Below, piece by piece: positions 1 through 9,258 of a stretch of 64,000 nt of DNA. Source of the DNA: Saccharopolyspora elongata. GTDB lineage: Bacteria; Actinomycetota; Actinomycetes; Mycobacteriales; Pseudonocardiaceae. The notes beneath the pieces are model-generated. The model was given only the letters and a program-made list of their open reading frames with translations, was not told where the DNA came from and ran no database searches. Location: assembly GCF_004348985.1 (NCBI RefSeq), contig NZ_SMKW01000003.1:1-64000 (forward strand), given 5' to 3'. The translations under genes and the position numbers were made by a program. Position 1 is the first letter of the stretch. Each line of letters begins with the position of its first letter.

Positions 1-300
1 CCCAGCTGGGCGGTTGGGGTTCCAGAAGTTGTCATAGGCGGTATCGAGCTGCCGGAGAACTTGCTGGGCGCACTGTGCGGGAAGGTCTCGAAGCCAGGCG
101 TGGTCCTTGCGTGCCTCGGTGAGTCCGATGCACTGCTCCATGGAGCGCACGGTGGCTCGCCGCGCGGACTTGTATGCCCAAATGCGCTGCGCCAGCGCGA
201 TGTTCCACACCGCCCGGCAGGTATGCGACCACACCGTGAGTCGTTTCGCCTGCACCTGGCTGGGGTACAGGCGGAACCTCGCCGCCGTGTTCGCCTTCAT
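1..300 (-). CDS. TnpB-like (IS605/IS1341 OrfB) protein, N-terminal part, truncated by window edge
   Basis: Reading leftwards from an ATG at 300 gives 100 codons open to the window edge, so this is the first part of a longer protein. Seen: an FRLYPS segment (residues 9-14), then CRAVWNIALAQR (28-39), and an LRDLPAQCAQQVLRQLD block (70-86). This order is the N-terminal helical domain of TnpB/OrfB proteins of the IS605/IS1341 group, RNA-guided nucleases encoded by transposons. The RuvC catalytic residues and zinc ribbon lie beyond the edge and cannot be judged. A GTG nine bases upstream (309) is an alternative start. No TnpA is visible in the window. The family call rests on motif resemblance only; whether the element is intact is unknown. 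Confidence 0.7.
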   Translation of the reverse strand, partial: MKANTAARFRLYPSQVQAKRLTVWSHTCRAVWNIALAQRIWAYKSARRATVRSMEQCIGLTEARKDHAWLRDLPAQCAQQVLRQLDTAYDNFWNPNRPAG

Positions 301-433
301 ACTGATCACTTTACGGCCGGGGTATGACAGCGCGGGCTACGGAAGGACCGGCCAGGCTTCATTTTGGTCCTAAAAGGACGGAGCACCATCCGGTCGTCCA
401 GATAGGTCCAATCGTCGGCCCTCCCACATTGGC

Positions 434-445
434 GACAACGTTGTC
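434..445. promoter_or_regulatory. Perfect 12-bp palindrome GACAACGTTGTC
   Basis: A perfect palindrome with a central CG sits between the start of the tnpB-like gene and the 3' end of the EAL-GGDEF gene. The form resembles LacI/GalR-family operators, but no LacI-type regulator lies next to it. The same gap (301-507) also holds a short hairpin, GTCC-TAAAA-GGAC at 367-379, which could belong to the transposon end. Function is unproven. Confidence 0.35.
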
Positions 446-507
446 ATGTGGAGCTTGATCACCAGCCTAGGGTGATCCGGGGAGGGTTCGGCAATCCGCC
501 GTGCGTG

Positions 508-2202
508 TTACGCGCCGCGGAGCACTTCGATGCGATCCGAACCGGGCCGCGACATGACCCAGCTCGAACCGGACAGCGACTTGGCGTGCTGCTTCAGCGG
601 CGCAAGCCGGCTGGAGGCCTCGTCGTAGCCGTGGACCGTGGTCGGCGTGCACACCAGCGTCGCCAGCGAGACGGTCACGTCGAGATCGCCCGCCGAGCGC
701 GACGGGTCGAGCACCAGGCTCGCCAGCTGCACCAGGTCGTCGAGATCGCTCACCAGTAAGAAGTCGTCGCCGCCGACGTGGCCGACCTGCACCGAGCGCA
801 GCGCCGTCGCCGCGTCGGTGAGGCTGCGGCCGATCGCGCGGATCAGGTCGTCGCCCGCGGAGAACCCGGCCGTGTCGTTGACCTTCTTGAAGCTGTCGAT
901 GTCCAGCCAGCTCACCGCGAAGATCTCGCCGGCGGCGATCCGGCGCGCCACGTCGCGGGCGATCGCGTCGCTGCCCGGCAGCCGCGTCAGCGGGTTGAGC
1001 GCCGCCGCCTCCTCCACCTTCAGCTCCGCCATGCCGCGGATCAGGTCGCCGGCCCGCACCGCGCCCAGGCAGCGGCCCGACTCGTCGACCACGATCGCGT
1101 CGTCGTACATCCGGTACTGGTCCGAGCGGGTCACCAGGCTCAGCGCTTCCATCGCCGTCGTCGCCGTGTTGACCACCCGCGGCTCGTCGGCCAGCCGCGA
1201 TGCCGCGCGCTTGGCGTGCAGCGCGTGCCCGTAGGGGCCGGTCACCGCGAGCAGGAACCGGTTGCGGTCGATGGTCCACCGCGGCCGGTTCTGCTCGTCG
1301 ACCAGCACCACGCCGCTGATCTCGGGGTGGTCGGCCAGCACGCCGCGCACCTTGTCGGCGGTCGCGTCGATCGGCAGCATCGTCGCGGGCGACAGGAACT
1401 CCGTCACCCGGGGCCCGGTCGCGAGGGTGCTGATCGACGGGCCGTGCGGGTCGGTCACCTCCGCCGCCACGCCGGGCACGCTGCTCGCCGTCGGGGGTCG
1501 CCGGGCCGCCGGGGCGAGCAGGTTCCCCTGCACCAGGCGAATGCCGTTGCGGCGCAGCGCGGTCAGCTGGCGCTCGTTCTCCACGCCCTCGGCGACCAGC
1601 TGGCTCTCGGTCGATTCGCACAGGTGGCGGACCGCCTCCACCACCGCGACCCGGGCGGGGCTGTCCGGCAGCCCGGCGACCACGCCGCGGTCCAGCTTGA
1701 CCACGGCGGGCCCGATGTCGGCGATCAGGGTCAGCGGCACGTCGCCCTCGCCCACGCCGTCCAAGGCGACCTGGAAGCCGTCGGCGCGAAGCTTCTCCAC
1801 CCCGCTGAGCAGTTCGGCGGAGTCCAGCCGGGCGAACGGCGGGCCGATCTCCAGCGTCACCTCCTGCTCGCGGCGGCCGATCTCGCGGAGCTTCTCGCGC
1901 AGCAGGTCGAGCCGGGGGAGGTCGTGGGTGACGGTGCCGCCGAAGATGTTCAGGTGGAGGGGGAGCAGGGATTCGTGCTCCGCGGCCGAGGTCAACGCGG
2001 CCGTCGCGAGTTCCACGTCCAGCTCGGTCAGCCGCCGCTGCCGGGCGGCCTCCCGGAAGAGGTCCTGGACATGCGCGCCCGCCGGCCGGGCCAACGCCTC
2101 GATCGCGACGATGGCACCGGTCTTGATGTTGATCAACGGCTGGAACGCGAAGCGCACTTCGTCAACCAGCGCAAGCACGGAGTCGATGTTGCCCGGACTC
2201 AT
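508..2202 (-). CDS. Cyclic-di-GMP-type signalling protein, EAL-CBS-GGDEF, both catalytic domains degenerate
   Basis: 564 residues. An EAL domain (about 10-235) keeps EAL (in IEALARP), the VKLD and the AEGVEN motifs, but the metal-binding DDFG motif reads DGVG. A central region (about 260-395) looks like a CBS pair, and a GGDEF domain (about 400-555) has GGDDF at 477-481. No membrane segment is seen, so the protein is probably cytosolic. In this family EAL domains hydrolyse and GGDEF domains make c-di-GMP; the changed EAL residues suggest a sensor or binding role instead, with the CBS pair possibly sensing a nucleotide. GGDDF is close enough to consensus that cyclase activity remains possible. 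ATG at 2202 has GGAG seven bases upstream. It appears monocistronic. Confidence 0.85.
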   Translation of the reverse strand: MSPGNIDSVLALVDEVRFAFQPLINIKTGAIVAIEALARPAGAHVQDLFREAARQRRLTELDVELATAALTSAAEHESLLPLHLNIFGGTVTHDLPRLDLLREKLREIGRREQEVTLEIGPPFARLDSAELLSGVEKLRADGFQVALDGVGEGDVPLTLIADIGPAVVKLDRGVVAGLPDSPARVAVVEAVRHLCESTESQLVAEGVENERQLTALRRNGIRLVQGNLLAPAARRPPTASSVPGVAAEVTDPHGPSISTLATGPRVTEFLSPATMLPIDATADKVRGVLADHPEISGVVLVDEQNRPRWTIDRNRFLLAVTGPYGHALHAKRAASRLADEPRVVNTATTAMEALSLVTRSDQYRMYDDAIVVDESGRCLGAVRAGDLIRGMAELKVEEAAALNPLTRLPGSDAIARDVARRIAAGEIFAVSWLDIDSFKKVNDTAGFSAGDDLIRAIGRSLTDAATALRSVQVGHVGGDDFLLVSDLDDLVQLASLVLDPSRSAGDLDVTVSLATLVCTPTTVHGYDEASSRLAPLKQHAKSLSGSSWVMSRPGSDRIEVLRGA

Positions 2203-2390
2203 GCCGCTCCATCGACGGTGTTCACGACCTGTTCACCGACATCTCAGTTCCTCATCCCCGGCGGAGGACACCGCCTCTCCCCGCGGCCCAACCTAGCCTG
2301 TTTTGCCAGCGTGAAGCATCGGCCAGTCGGCGACCCTGTGGCCATCGACACAACGAAACGGAGCGGTTCCGCTACAGGTGGTGTGCGGGT

Positions 2391-3590
2391 TCAGCCGCCG
2401 CCGAGTCCGTGCCGGGCGGGCGGGTGTCCGACCGTGAGGCCGCCGAGCATCAGTCTGCGCCGGATCCGCCACGGCGCGCTGCGGAAGAGGGCCGACATAG
2501 CGGCCGTCGTCCCGGCGGCGCTGCCCTCGGCCGCCAGGAACGCCGCCCGGTGCGGCTCGTCCAGCCGGAAGAACAGCTCGAAGAACTCCGGCACCAGGTC
2601 CGGGGGGAGCGACAGCAGGGCCTGCAGCGCCCGGTGTCGCAGCGAGTGCGCGGCCACCGCGCGCGGCGGCCACAAGATCGACCAGCTCGCCCTGGCGGCG
2701 GAGGCCGGGCCGGAGGGGAGCGCGGCGCTGATCGCCGCTGCCAGCCACGGCGCGCGTTGCACGGAGCCCGCCACGCTGAACCCGGTCGCCGGGTGCACGA
2801 AGCCCGCCGCCGCGCCGAAGGGGATCACCCGCCCGGGCCGGGGCAGCGGATCGTCCACCGGGAACCGGACCCGCTCCTCGCCGATCCGCTCCTGCTCGGT
2901 CACTCCGGCGGCGGCGAGCCGGCCGGCGAGCCGCCTGCGCAGCAGGGCCAGCGGCAGCGCCGGGCGGCGCGCGAGCGAGGTCTCCTCGAGCAGTACCCGG
3001 TCCGGGCCGAGACGGACCGCGTAGAGGAACGTGGGCCAGCCGCCGCGGGTCTGCGGAGCGGGGTGCCAGTCCATGAACACGCCGGCGTCCGGATCGCAGA
3101 ACGGTTCCGCAGCCGCGGCGTCGACCACCCAGCCCACCGCGGACTGCTGGGCAGCGGGGTGCGCCGGGCGCCCACCGGAAAGAGCCCGCGCGGCGCCGGT
3201 CGCGTCGACCACGACGGCCGCCGCGATCCGCCGGCCGTCCTTGAGCACCACCGTCGAACCCGTCGGCCCGTGCTCGGCGGCCGTTGCCCGCCCGGTCACC
3301 TCGACGATGTCGGGACGCCAGAGGTGTTTCCACAGCGCCGTGTTGTCCAGCACCGCGTACGGCCGCTGCCATTCGTGCCGCTCGGTGCCGCGCACTGCCA
3401 TCCACGGCATCACCGACGCCATCGCCGCTGGTGGCACCGACGGCGGCAGCTCGTCGCGCCAGGTCCCGTAGGTGTGCGGCCAGACGCGTCGCGGCGCGGG
3501 ATCGACGAGCGTCACCTGCAGGCCGGTATCGCTGCAGGCAGCCGCCGCCGCACGGCCCGCCGGGCCGCCGCCCACGACAACGACATCCAC
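2391..3590 (-). CDS. crtY: Lycopene cyclase family flavoprotein (CrtY-like)
   Basis: 399 residues from a GTG at 3590. The N-terminus carries a dinucleotide-binding GGGPAGRAAAAACSDTG loop, followed by TYGTWRDEL, FMDW, the LLEETSLA segment and PFGAAAGFVHPATGFSVA, all characteristic of FAD-dependent lycopene cyclases. Known members convert the psi ends of lycopene to beta ionone rings at the membrane. No other carotenoid gene (crtE, B or I) is present within 60 kb, so either the pathway is split over the chromosome or the enzyme acts on another polyene. It is divergent from dgt with only 58 bp between them. The ribosome-binding site before the GTG is weak. Confidence 0.85.
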   Translation of the reverse strand: MDVVVVGGGPAGRAAAAACSDTGLQVTLVDPAPRRVWPHTYGTWRDELPPSVPPAAMASVMPWMAVRGTERHEWQRPYAVLDNTALWKHLWRPDIVEVTGRATAAEHGPTGSTVVLKDGRRIAAAVVVDATGAARALSGGRPAHPAAQQSAVGWVVDAAAAEPFCDPDAGVFMDWHPAPQTRGGWPTFLYAVRLGPDRVLLEETSLARRPALPLALLRRRLAGRLAAAGVTEQERIGEERVRFPVDDPLPRPGRVIPFGAAAGFVHPATGFSVAGSVQRAPWLAAAISAALPSGPASAARASWSILWPPRAVAAHSLRHRALQALLSLPPDLVPEFFELFFRLDEPHRAAFLAAEGSAAGTTAAMSALFRSAPWRIRRRLMLGGLTVGHPPARHGLGGG

Positions 3591-3636
3591 CGGAGCATCA
3601 GATCACGTCGGCCACCAATCGCGCCGCCAGGGCCGC

Positions 3637-3642
3637 TAACGT
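3637..3642 (+). promoter_or_regulatory. -10 box (TAACGT) of dgt, leaderless
   Basis: TAACGT ends six bases before the dgt ATG at 3649, so transcription would start at or next to the start codon. There is no convincing Shine-Dalgarno sequence in between. This fits the leaderless mRNA pattern common in actinobacteria. Confidence 0.5.
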
Positions 3643-3648
3643 GAGCCC

Positions 3649-5217
3649 ATGCAGGATGTGCAGCCAACCCGGACCGGTCGGCGCAGCAGCCGCTCCGGAT
3701 CCGCCCACGGCCCAGGTGACCTAGCCGCCAGCCCGTTCCGCGCGGACCGCGACCGGGTGTCCAGCTCCGCGTTCTTCGCCCGCCTCGGCGGCGTGACCCA
3801 GGTCGTCAGCCCCAGCGGCTCCGGGCTGCTCCTGCACAACCGGCTCACCCACAGCCTGAAGGTCGCGCAGGTGGCCCGGGCCATCGCGGAGCGGCTGATG
3901 GCCAACCGGGAGAACGTGGCGCGCCTGGACCGCCTCGGCGGCTGCGACCTGGACGTGGTCGAGGCCGCCGGGCTCGGCCACGATCTCGGGCACCCGCCGT
4001 TCGGGCACCTCGGCGAGAGCGTGTTGGACAGGCTGGCGCGGCAGCGCTTCTCGCTGCCGGACGGCTTCGAGGGCAACGCCCAGACCTACCGCGTGGTCAC
4101 CCGCATCGACGTGCGCGGCGTCGGCGGCGAGGGCCTCGACCTGACCGCGGCGGTGCGGGCCGCGCTGCTGAAGTACCCGTGGACCCGGCTGTCCCGCCCG
4201 CAACCGCACCCCCGGCACCTCGCCTCGCCGCCGCGCGGCGCGTCCGAGCCGGAGGACCAGCCGGGCACCGGATCGGCGAAATTCTCCTGCTACAGCAGCG
4301 AAATCGATGATCTGATCGACGCCCGCGCGGCGTTCGGCGGCCGGATCGAGGACTGGCAGCAGACCGTCGAGGCGTCGATCATGGACACCGCCGACGACAT
4401 CGCCTACGCGATCCACGACCTGGAGGACTTCCACCGCGTCGGGGTCCTGCAGCACACCAGCGTCTCGCACGAGCTGACCGAGTGGCTCGGGCACGTCGCG
4501 GAGTTCGCCGCCCGCTCCGATGCCGAGCTCGCCGGCGACGGCATGCGCCCCGGCTGCTCGCTGGAGCGGCTGCGCCGCCGGCTGCACGCCAAGGACGACT
4601 GGATCGCCGACGACGAGGCGTTCGTCAGCGCGGTAAAGAAGGTCGTCGCGAACCTCGTCAACAAGCTGCTGGAGGTGCCCTTCGACCGGTCCCAGCTCGC
4701 CGAGCGGTCCATCGCGGCCTTCTCCGGGGAGTGGACGCAGCGCCTGGTCGAGGGCATCCAGGTCGACGAGCACCCGAACACGCGGTCCGGGCACGTGGCG
4801 CTCGCGGTGGAGCAGTGGCACGAGGTGCAGGTGCTGAAGTTCGTGCACCGCCGGTTCGTGCTGCAGCGCCCCGACCTCGCGCTGCACCAGCGCGGCCAGG
4901 ACCGGCTGCTGAGCAAGCTCGTCGAGGCCCTGGACAACTGGCTGATCGACCGCAGCGAGGCCGCCCGGCTGCCGCACCGCCTGCGCGACCTGTTCGACCG
5001 GGCCCGCGCCGAGTTCTCGCAGCTGCGCAGCGACGACCCGGAGCTGCTGGCGCCGGGCGACGCGGAGCCGGTCGACGCGGAGCGCCTGGAGCGGATGGCG
5101 CGCGGCCGAGCGGTGATCGACTTCGTCGCCTCGCTGACCGACGACCAGGCCGCCGCGCTGCTGGAGGCCCTGTCGGGCCGGACCACGCAGCTGTGGAACG
5201 ACACGTTCGTGCTGTGA
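3649..5217 (+). CDS. dgt: Deoxyguanosine triphosphate triphosphohydrolase (dGTPase)
   Basis: 522 residues of the HD superfamily. The metal-binding pattern is visible: NRLTHSLKV with His68, GLGHDLGHPPFGH with His111-Asp112, and MDTADDIAYAIHDLED around residue 249. Enzymes of this type release inorganic tripolyphosphate from dNTPs (classically dGTP) and help control deoxynucleotide pools; many are allosterically activated by dNTPs. Length and motif order match the long dGTPase-like form. It is transcribed away from the lycopene cyclase gene and probably alone. The insertion with charged, Pro/His-rich sequence at about 183-210 looks like a surface loop. Start ATG is supported by the leaderless promoter. 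Confidence 0.93.
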   Translation: MQDVQPTRTGRRSSRSGSAHGPGDLAASPFRADRDRVSSSAFFARLGGVTQVVSPSGSGLLLHNRLTHSLKVAQVARAIAERLMANRENVARLDRLGGCDLDVVEAAGLGHDLGHPPFGHLGESVLDRLARQRFSLPDGFEGNAQTYRVVTRIDVRGVGGEGLDLTAAVRAALLKYPWTRLSRPQPHPRHLASPPRGASEPEDQPGTGSAKFSCYSSEIDDLIDARAAFGGRIEDWQQTVEASIMDTADDIAYAIHDLEDFHRVGVLQHTSVSHELTEWLGHVAEFAARSDAELAGDGMRPGCSLERLRRRLHAKDDWIADDEAFVSAVKKVVANLVNKLLEVPFDRSQLAERSIAAFSGEWTQRLVEGIQVDEHPNTRSGHVALAVEQWHEVQVLKFVHRRFVLQRPDLALHQRGQDRLLSKLVEALDNWLIDRSEAARLPHRLRDLFDRARAEFSQLRSDDPELLAPGDAEPVDAERLERMARGRAVIDFVASLTDDQAAALLEALSGRTTQLWNDTFVL

Positions 5218-5283
5218 GCAGGAGCACCGCCGGTTGTGACCGACGTGATGAGGTCTGCGATCAAATCGGTGGACAACGCCCGA

Positions 5284-5289
5284 TACACT
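5284..5289 (+). promoter_or_regulatory. -10 box (TACACT) for the leader peptide/ABC-F transcript
   Basis: TACACT lies six bases upstream of a GTG that opens the 23-codon leader frame, so the transcript would begin at that GTG. No clear -35 is seen. The long (about 165-base) transcribed leader before the ABC-F gene follows from this placement. Confidence 0.45.
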
Positions 5290-5295
5290 GGGTTC

Positions 5296-5367
5296 GTGGT
5301 TAGCAAGCGTTACGTGGTTCGCGTTCCCCGCGCCACTCCATCGCTGATTCGCCCGGTCGTCGTTTAG
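5296..5367 (+). CDS. Candidate 23-residue leader peptide upstream of the ABC-F gene
   Basis: GTG-initiated frame ending in TAG; the peptide is basic and valine-rich, beginning MVSKRYVVRVPRA and ending LIRPVVV. It starts where the predicted mRNA 5' end lies and is followed by a strong GC hairpin (5393-5417) and then the ABC-F gene. ABC-F antibiotic-resistance genes are known to be controlled by ribosome stalling on such leaders, which changes folding of the downstream RNA. Codon choice and position support translation, but the peptide is too short to prove by inspection. It would be regulatory rather than a functional protein. Confidence 0.55.
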   Translation: MVSKRYVVRVPRATPSLIRPVVV

Positions 5368-5392
5368 CGACCGAGCCGCTCAGCAGTGCCCA

Positions 5393-5417
5393 CGCCCACC
5401 CGGTCCGCCGGTGGGCG
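5393..5417 (+). terminator. Attenuator-like hairpin between leader peptide and ABC-F gene
   Basis: CGCCCACC at 5393-5400 pairs perfectly with GGTGGGCG at 5410-5417, with a nine-base loop. It begins 25 bases after the leader stop codon and lies 41 bases before the ABC-F start. No T-run follows, so it is either an actinobacterial factor-assisted terminator or a translation-control element. The competing antiterminator fold cannot be worked out by eye with certainty. Confidence 0.45.
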
Positions 5418-5458
5418 CGCTCATGGAATCGCTTGACCACTGACTTTCGGAGTTCCCC

Positions 5459-7087
<1,629 letters not shown>

Positions 7088-7275
7088 CAGAGGTTGCGCT
7101 CGCAACGTCCGCTACTACGGATGGATTAGTGCATTCCGGTGATCGCCGCGCGGTCATCTCGACCGTTGGCCGATCTTTTTTCCATGATCGCCTGGCGTTC
7201 CTGCGTTTCCTGTTCGATCATTGCGCTGACAGGGGTCGCGAGGCCCGACCTGCTCAGAGGGAAGGCGGGGACACC

Positions 7276-7485
7276 GTGGCTGAGCTGAAGAAAGGCGCGC
7301 GCATCACGGGTAGCGCGCGGGACAAGCTTGCCAGTGACCTGAGAAAGAAGTACGAGAAGGGGGCGAGCATCCGCGCTCTGGCCGAGTCGACCGGCCGGTC
7401 CTACGGGTTCGTGCACCGCGTCCTGAGCGAATCAGGCGTGCAGTTGCGGGGCCGCGGGGGCGCGACGCGCTCGAAGAAGAAGTGA
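7276..7485 (+). CDS. Small helix-turn-helix protein (Rv1473A-like)
   Basis: 69 residues from GTG at 7276, preceded by a purine-rich GGCGGGG stretch. The middle (KKYEKGASIRALAESTGRS) forms a helix-turn-helix of the resolvase/Sigma70-like small type, followed by a basic tail ending RSKKK. Small proteins of this kind are widely conserved next to the ABC-F gene in actinobacteria and are annotated as putative transcriptional regulators. Whether it controls the ABC-F gene is inferred only from position. A longer frame starting at 7129 is rejected because the extra residues lack coding character and the GTG has a better ribosome-binding context. Confidence 0.8.
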   Translation: MAELKKGARITGSARDKLASDLRKKYEKGASIRALAESTGRSYGFVHRVLSESGVQLRGRGGATRSKKK

Positions 7486-7564
7486 GCACGACGGCCACCG
7501 GCCGTCTGCACCGACGACATAGCACGACTCCAGAGATCTGCTCAGATCTGCAACGGAGGTCCGC

Positions 7565-8374
7565 TTGGCGGATTCGATGGTGGACGCCGGCCTGTTGGAT
7601 CGTGGCGGTGTGGGGTTCACGATCCACGGGCGGCGGGCCACGATCACCTTGGACCGCCCGGACAAGCTGAATGCGCAGACACCGCACACCTGGCAGGCGC
7701 TGCGGGAGATCGGACGATCCCTGGGCCCAGAGGTCCGGGTAGTGGTGGTGCGCGGCGCGGGCCGGTCGTTCTCGGCCGGCCTGGATCGCCGGCTCTTCGG
7801 TTTCGCCGACGTCGACGGGGCGCCCGGGCTGGCGGCGCTGGCCCAGCGCCCCACCGAGCAGGCCGACGCCGAGATCGCCGGCTTCCAACAGGGGTTCAGC
7901 TGGCTGCGCGAACCCGATCGGGTGACCATCGCGGCCGTGCAGGGGCACGCCATCGGCGCTGGGTTCCAGCTCGCCCTGGCGTGCGACCTGCGCGTGCTCG
8001 CCACCGATGCCCGGCTGCGCATGGCGGAGACCGGCCTGGGGCTCGTGCCGGATCTTGGCGGCACGTTGCCCCTGGTCAGGACCGTTGGTTACGCAAAGGC
8101 AGTGGAAATCTGCCTGACTGGGCGGGAAATTCAGGCGGACGAGGCACTGCGGCTCGGTCTGGCCAATTCCGTCGTCGAACCCGACCGGCTCGACGATGCC
8201 GTGGACCGGCTCGCCGAGGCCGTCGCGCAACCGCCGGACGGCGCGGTCCGGGAGACCCTGGCGCTGCTGGTCCAGGCCGACGAGGCCGTCGACCCGGAGC
8301 AGCAGCTCGCCGCCGAGCGCGCCGCGCAGCTGCGCTGCATCGCGGAGCTGGCCGAGCAGTTCGGCTCGGACTAG
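7565..8374 (+). CDS. Enoyl-CoA hydratase/isomerase family protein
   Basis: 269 residues, crotonase fold. Seen are GAGRSFSAGLD (oxyanion-hole strand), VQGHAIGAGFQLALACDLRV, and the MAETGLGLVPDLGGTLPL segment followed by the typical GYAKAVEICLTGREI helix. Members act on acyl-CoA thioesters in fatty-acid or related degradation in the cytosol; the substrate cannot be told. The start is taken as TTG at 7565, five bases after a perfect GGAGG; an ATG at 7577 lies further from it. The gene follows the HTH gene by 79 bp and ends overlapping the stop codon of the convergent SIS gene. Confidence 0.88.
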   Translation: MADSMVDAGLLDRGGVGFTIHGRRATITLDRPDKLNAQTPHTWQALREIGRSLGPEVRVVVVRGAGRSFSAGLDRRLFGFADVDGAPGLAALAQRPTEQADAEIAGFQQGFSWLREPDRVTIAAVQGHAIGAGFQLALACDLRVLATDARLRMAETGLGLVPDLGGTLPLVRTVGYAKAVEICLTGREIQADEALRLGLANSVVEPDRLDDAVDRLAEAVAQPPDGAVRETLALLVQADEAVDPEQQLAAERAAQLRCIAELAEQFGSD

Positions 8375-9105
8375 TTCAGGCCGGGCACCCGCGCTCCGTA
8401 GTGCGCGAGGTTGGCGGCGTTGGCTTCGTCACCGCCGACCGTGTTCGAGCTGCGCCAGACCGGCAGGTCGACGCCGGCCGCGCCGGCCAGGTCGTACATC
8501 TGCACCAGCAGCATGTTCCACAGGAACGCGTTCGCCATCGAGGACAGCGGTGCCGTCACCGGCTCCGCCGGCGGGTAGCTCGCGTCGCCGCCCGGGACCA
8601 GGGTGTCCAGCACGATCTCGGCTTCTTCGGCCAGCGTCGTGCCCGCGCGCTTCGGGGCCTCGGCGCTGGCCGTCGGCGAGGTGATCGCCACGACCGTCGA
8701 GCCCGCCGCGCGGGCGAGCCTGGCCAGTTCCACCGGGTAGGGGTTCACCCCGGAGTTGGAGAACACCACCAGCGCGTCCGCGCCGCCCCGGAAACCGGCC
8801 CCGGTGAGCACCTCCTCGGCGAGGCCGGTGCGGCGTTCGGTCCTGGTGCTGGCAACCGCGCCGTGCAGGGGCAGCAGGTCCGGGTGGTACAGCGGCCGCA
8901 CCGCGGCCAGGCCGCCCGCCCGGTAGTACGACTCCATCACGCCGGCCAGCGAGTGGCCCGCGCCCGCGGTGAACACGAGGCCGTCCGCCCGGACCGCGGC
9001 GAAGAGGCGGTCGGCGGCGGCCCGCAGGGCCTCGGCGTTGTGGGTGCCGATCTTTCGCAGGTGTTCCAGCGTTTGCTCGGCGTGAACCGGGCCTGTTTCC
9101 GACAT
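8371..9105 (-). CDS. SIS-domain sugar-phosphate isomerase-like protein (UPF0309 type)
   Basis: 244 residues. TAGAGHS near the N-terminus and VVFSNSGVNPYPVELA in the middle form the phosphosugar-binding SIS fold; the C-terminal SMANAFLWNMLLVQMYDL helix is typical of the UPF0309 group. Relatives bind N-acetylated amino-sugar phosphates. The ATG at 9105 is preceded by GGGAG at a proper distance; a longer frame reaching 9591 runs through the regulatory region and is rejected. A DasR-like operator overlaps the promoter (9140-9171), which supports a role in N-acetylglucosamine metabolism. Convergent with the hydratase gene; the two stop codons share CTAG. Confidence 0.85.
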   Translation of the reverse strand: MSETGPVHAEQTLEHLRKIGTHNAEALRAAADRLFAAVRADGLVFTAGAGHSLAGVMESYYRAGGLAAVRPLYHPDLLPLHGAVASTRTERRTGLAEEVLTGAGFRGGADALVVFSNSGVNPYPVELARLARAAGSTVVAITSPTASAEAPKRAGTTLAEEAEIVLDTLVPGGDASYPPAEPVTAPLSSMANAFLWNMLLVQMYDLAGAAGVDLPVWRSSNTVGGDEANAANLAHYGARVPGLN

Positions 9106-9139
9106 CTTGCGCTCCCGTGGCGAGGTGATCGCGGACATG

Positions 9140-9171
9140 AGGTCTATACCAATCGTGGGGATGCTGGTCAA
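9140..9171 (-). promoter_or_regulatory. Promoter of the SIS gene with overlapping DasR-like operator
   Basis: On the minus strand TTGACC (9171-9166), a 17-base spacer and TATAGA (9148-9143) form a near-consensus promoter. The box AGGTCTATACCA (9140-9151 on the plus strand) matches 10 of 12 bases of the TGGTCTAGACCA core of DasR-responsive elements and covers the -10, as expected for a repressor site. The binding protein is inferred. Confidence 0.6.
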
Positions 9172-9192
9172 GGCGCGCGGCGTGCCCCTGTC

Positions 9193-9208
9193 CACCACTG
9201 GTGTGGTG
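9193..9208. promoter_or_regulatory. Palindrome CACCAC-TGGT-GTGGTG, candidate TetR operator
   Basis: Perfect six-base arms with a four-base spacer lie 51 bases upstream of the tetR start and just upstream of a TACGCT -10 box at 9216-9221. The size and position suit autoregulation by the adjacent TetR-family protein, possibly also affecting the divergent SIS gene. Confidence 0.45.
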
Positions 9209-9258
9209 CGCGGGCTACGCTGTTGATCAGCCTGCAAGATCGAACAGCCAGGGGATGC

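Noticed and set aside
7981..9258. N-terminal extension of the TetR protein over 425 codons
   Set aside because: It runs antisense through the SIS gene and the operators; the HTH begins just after ATG 9259.
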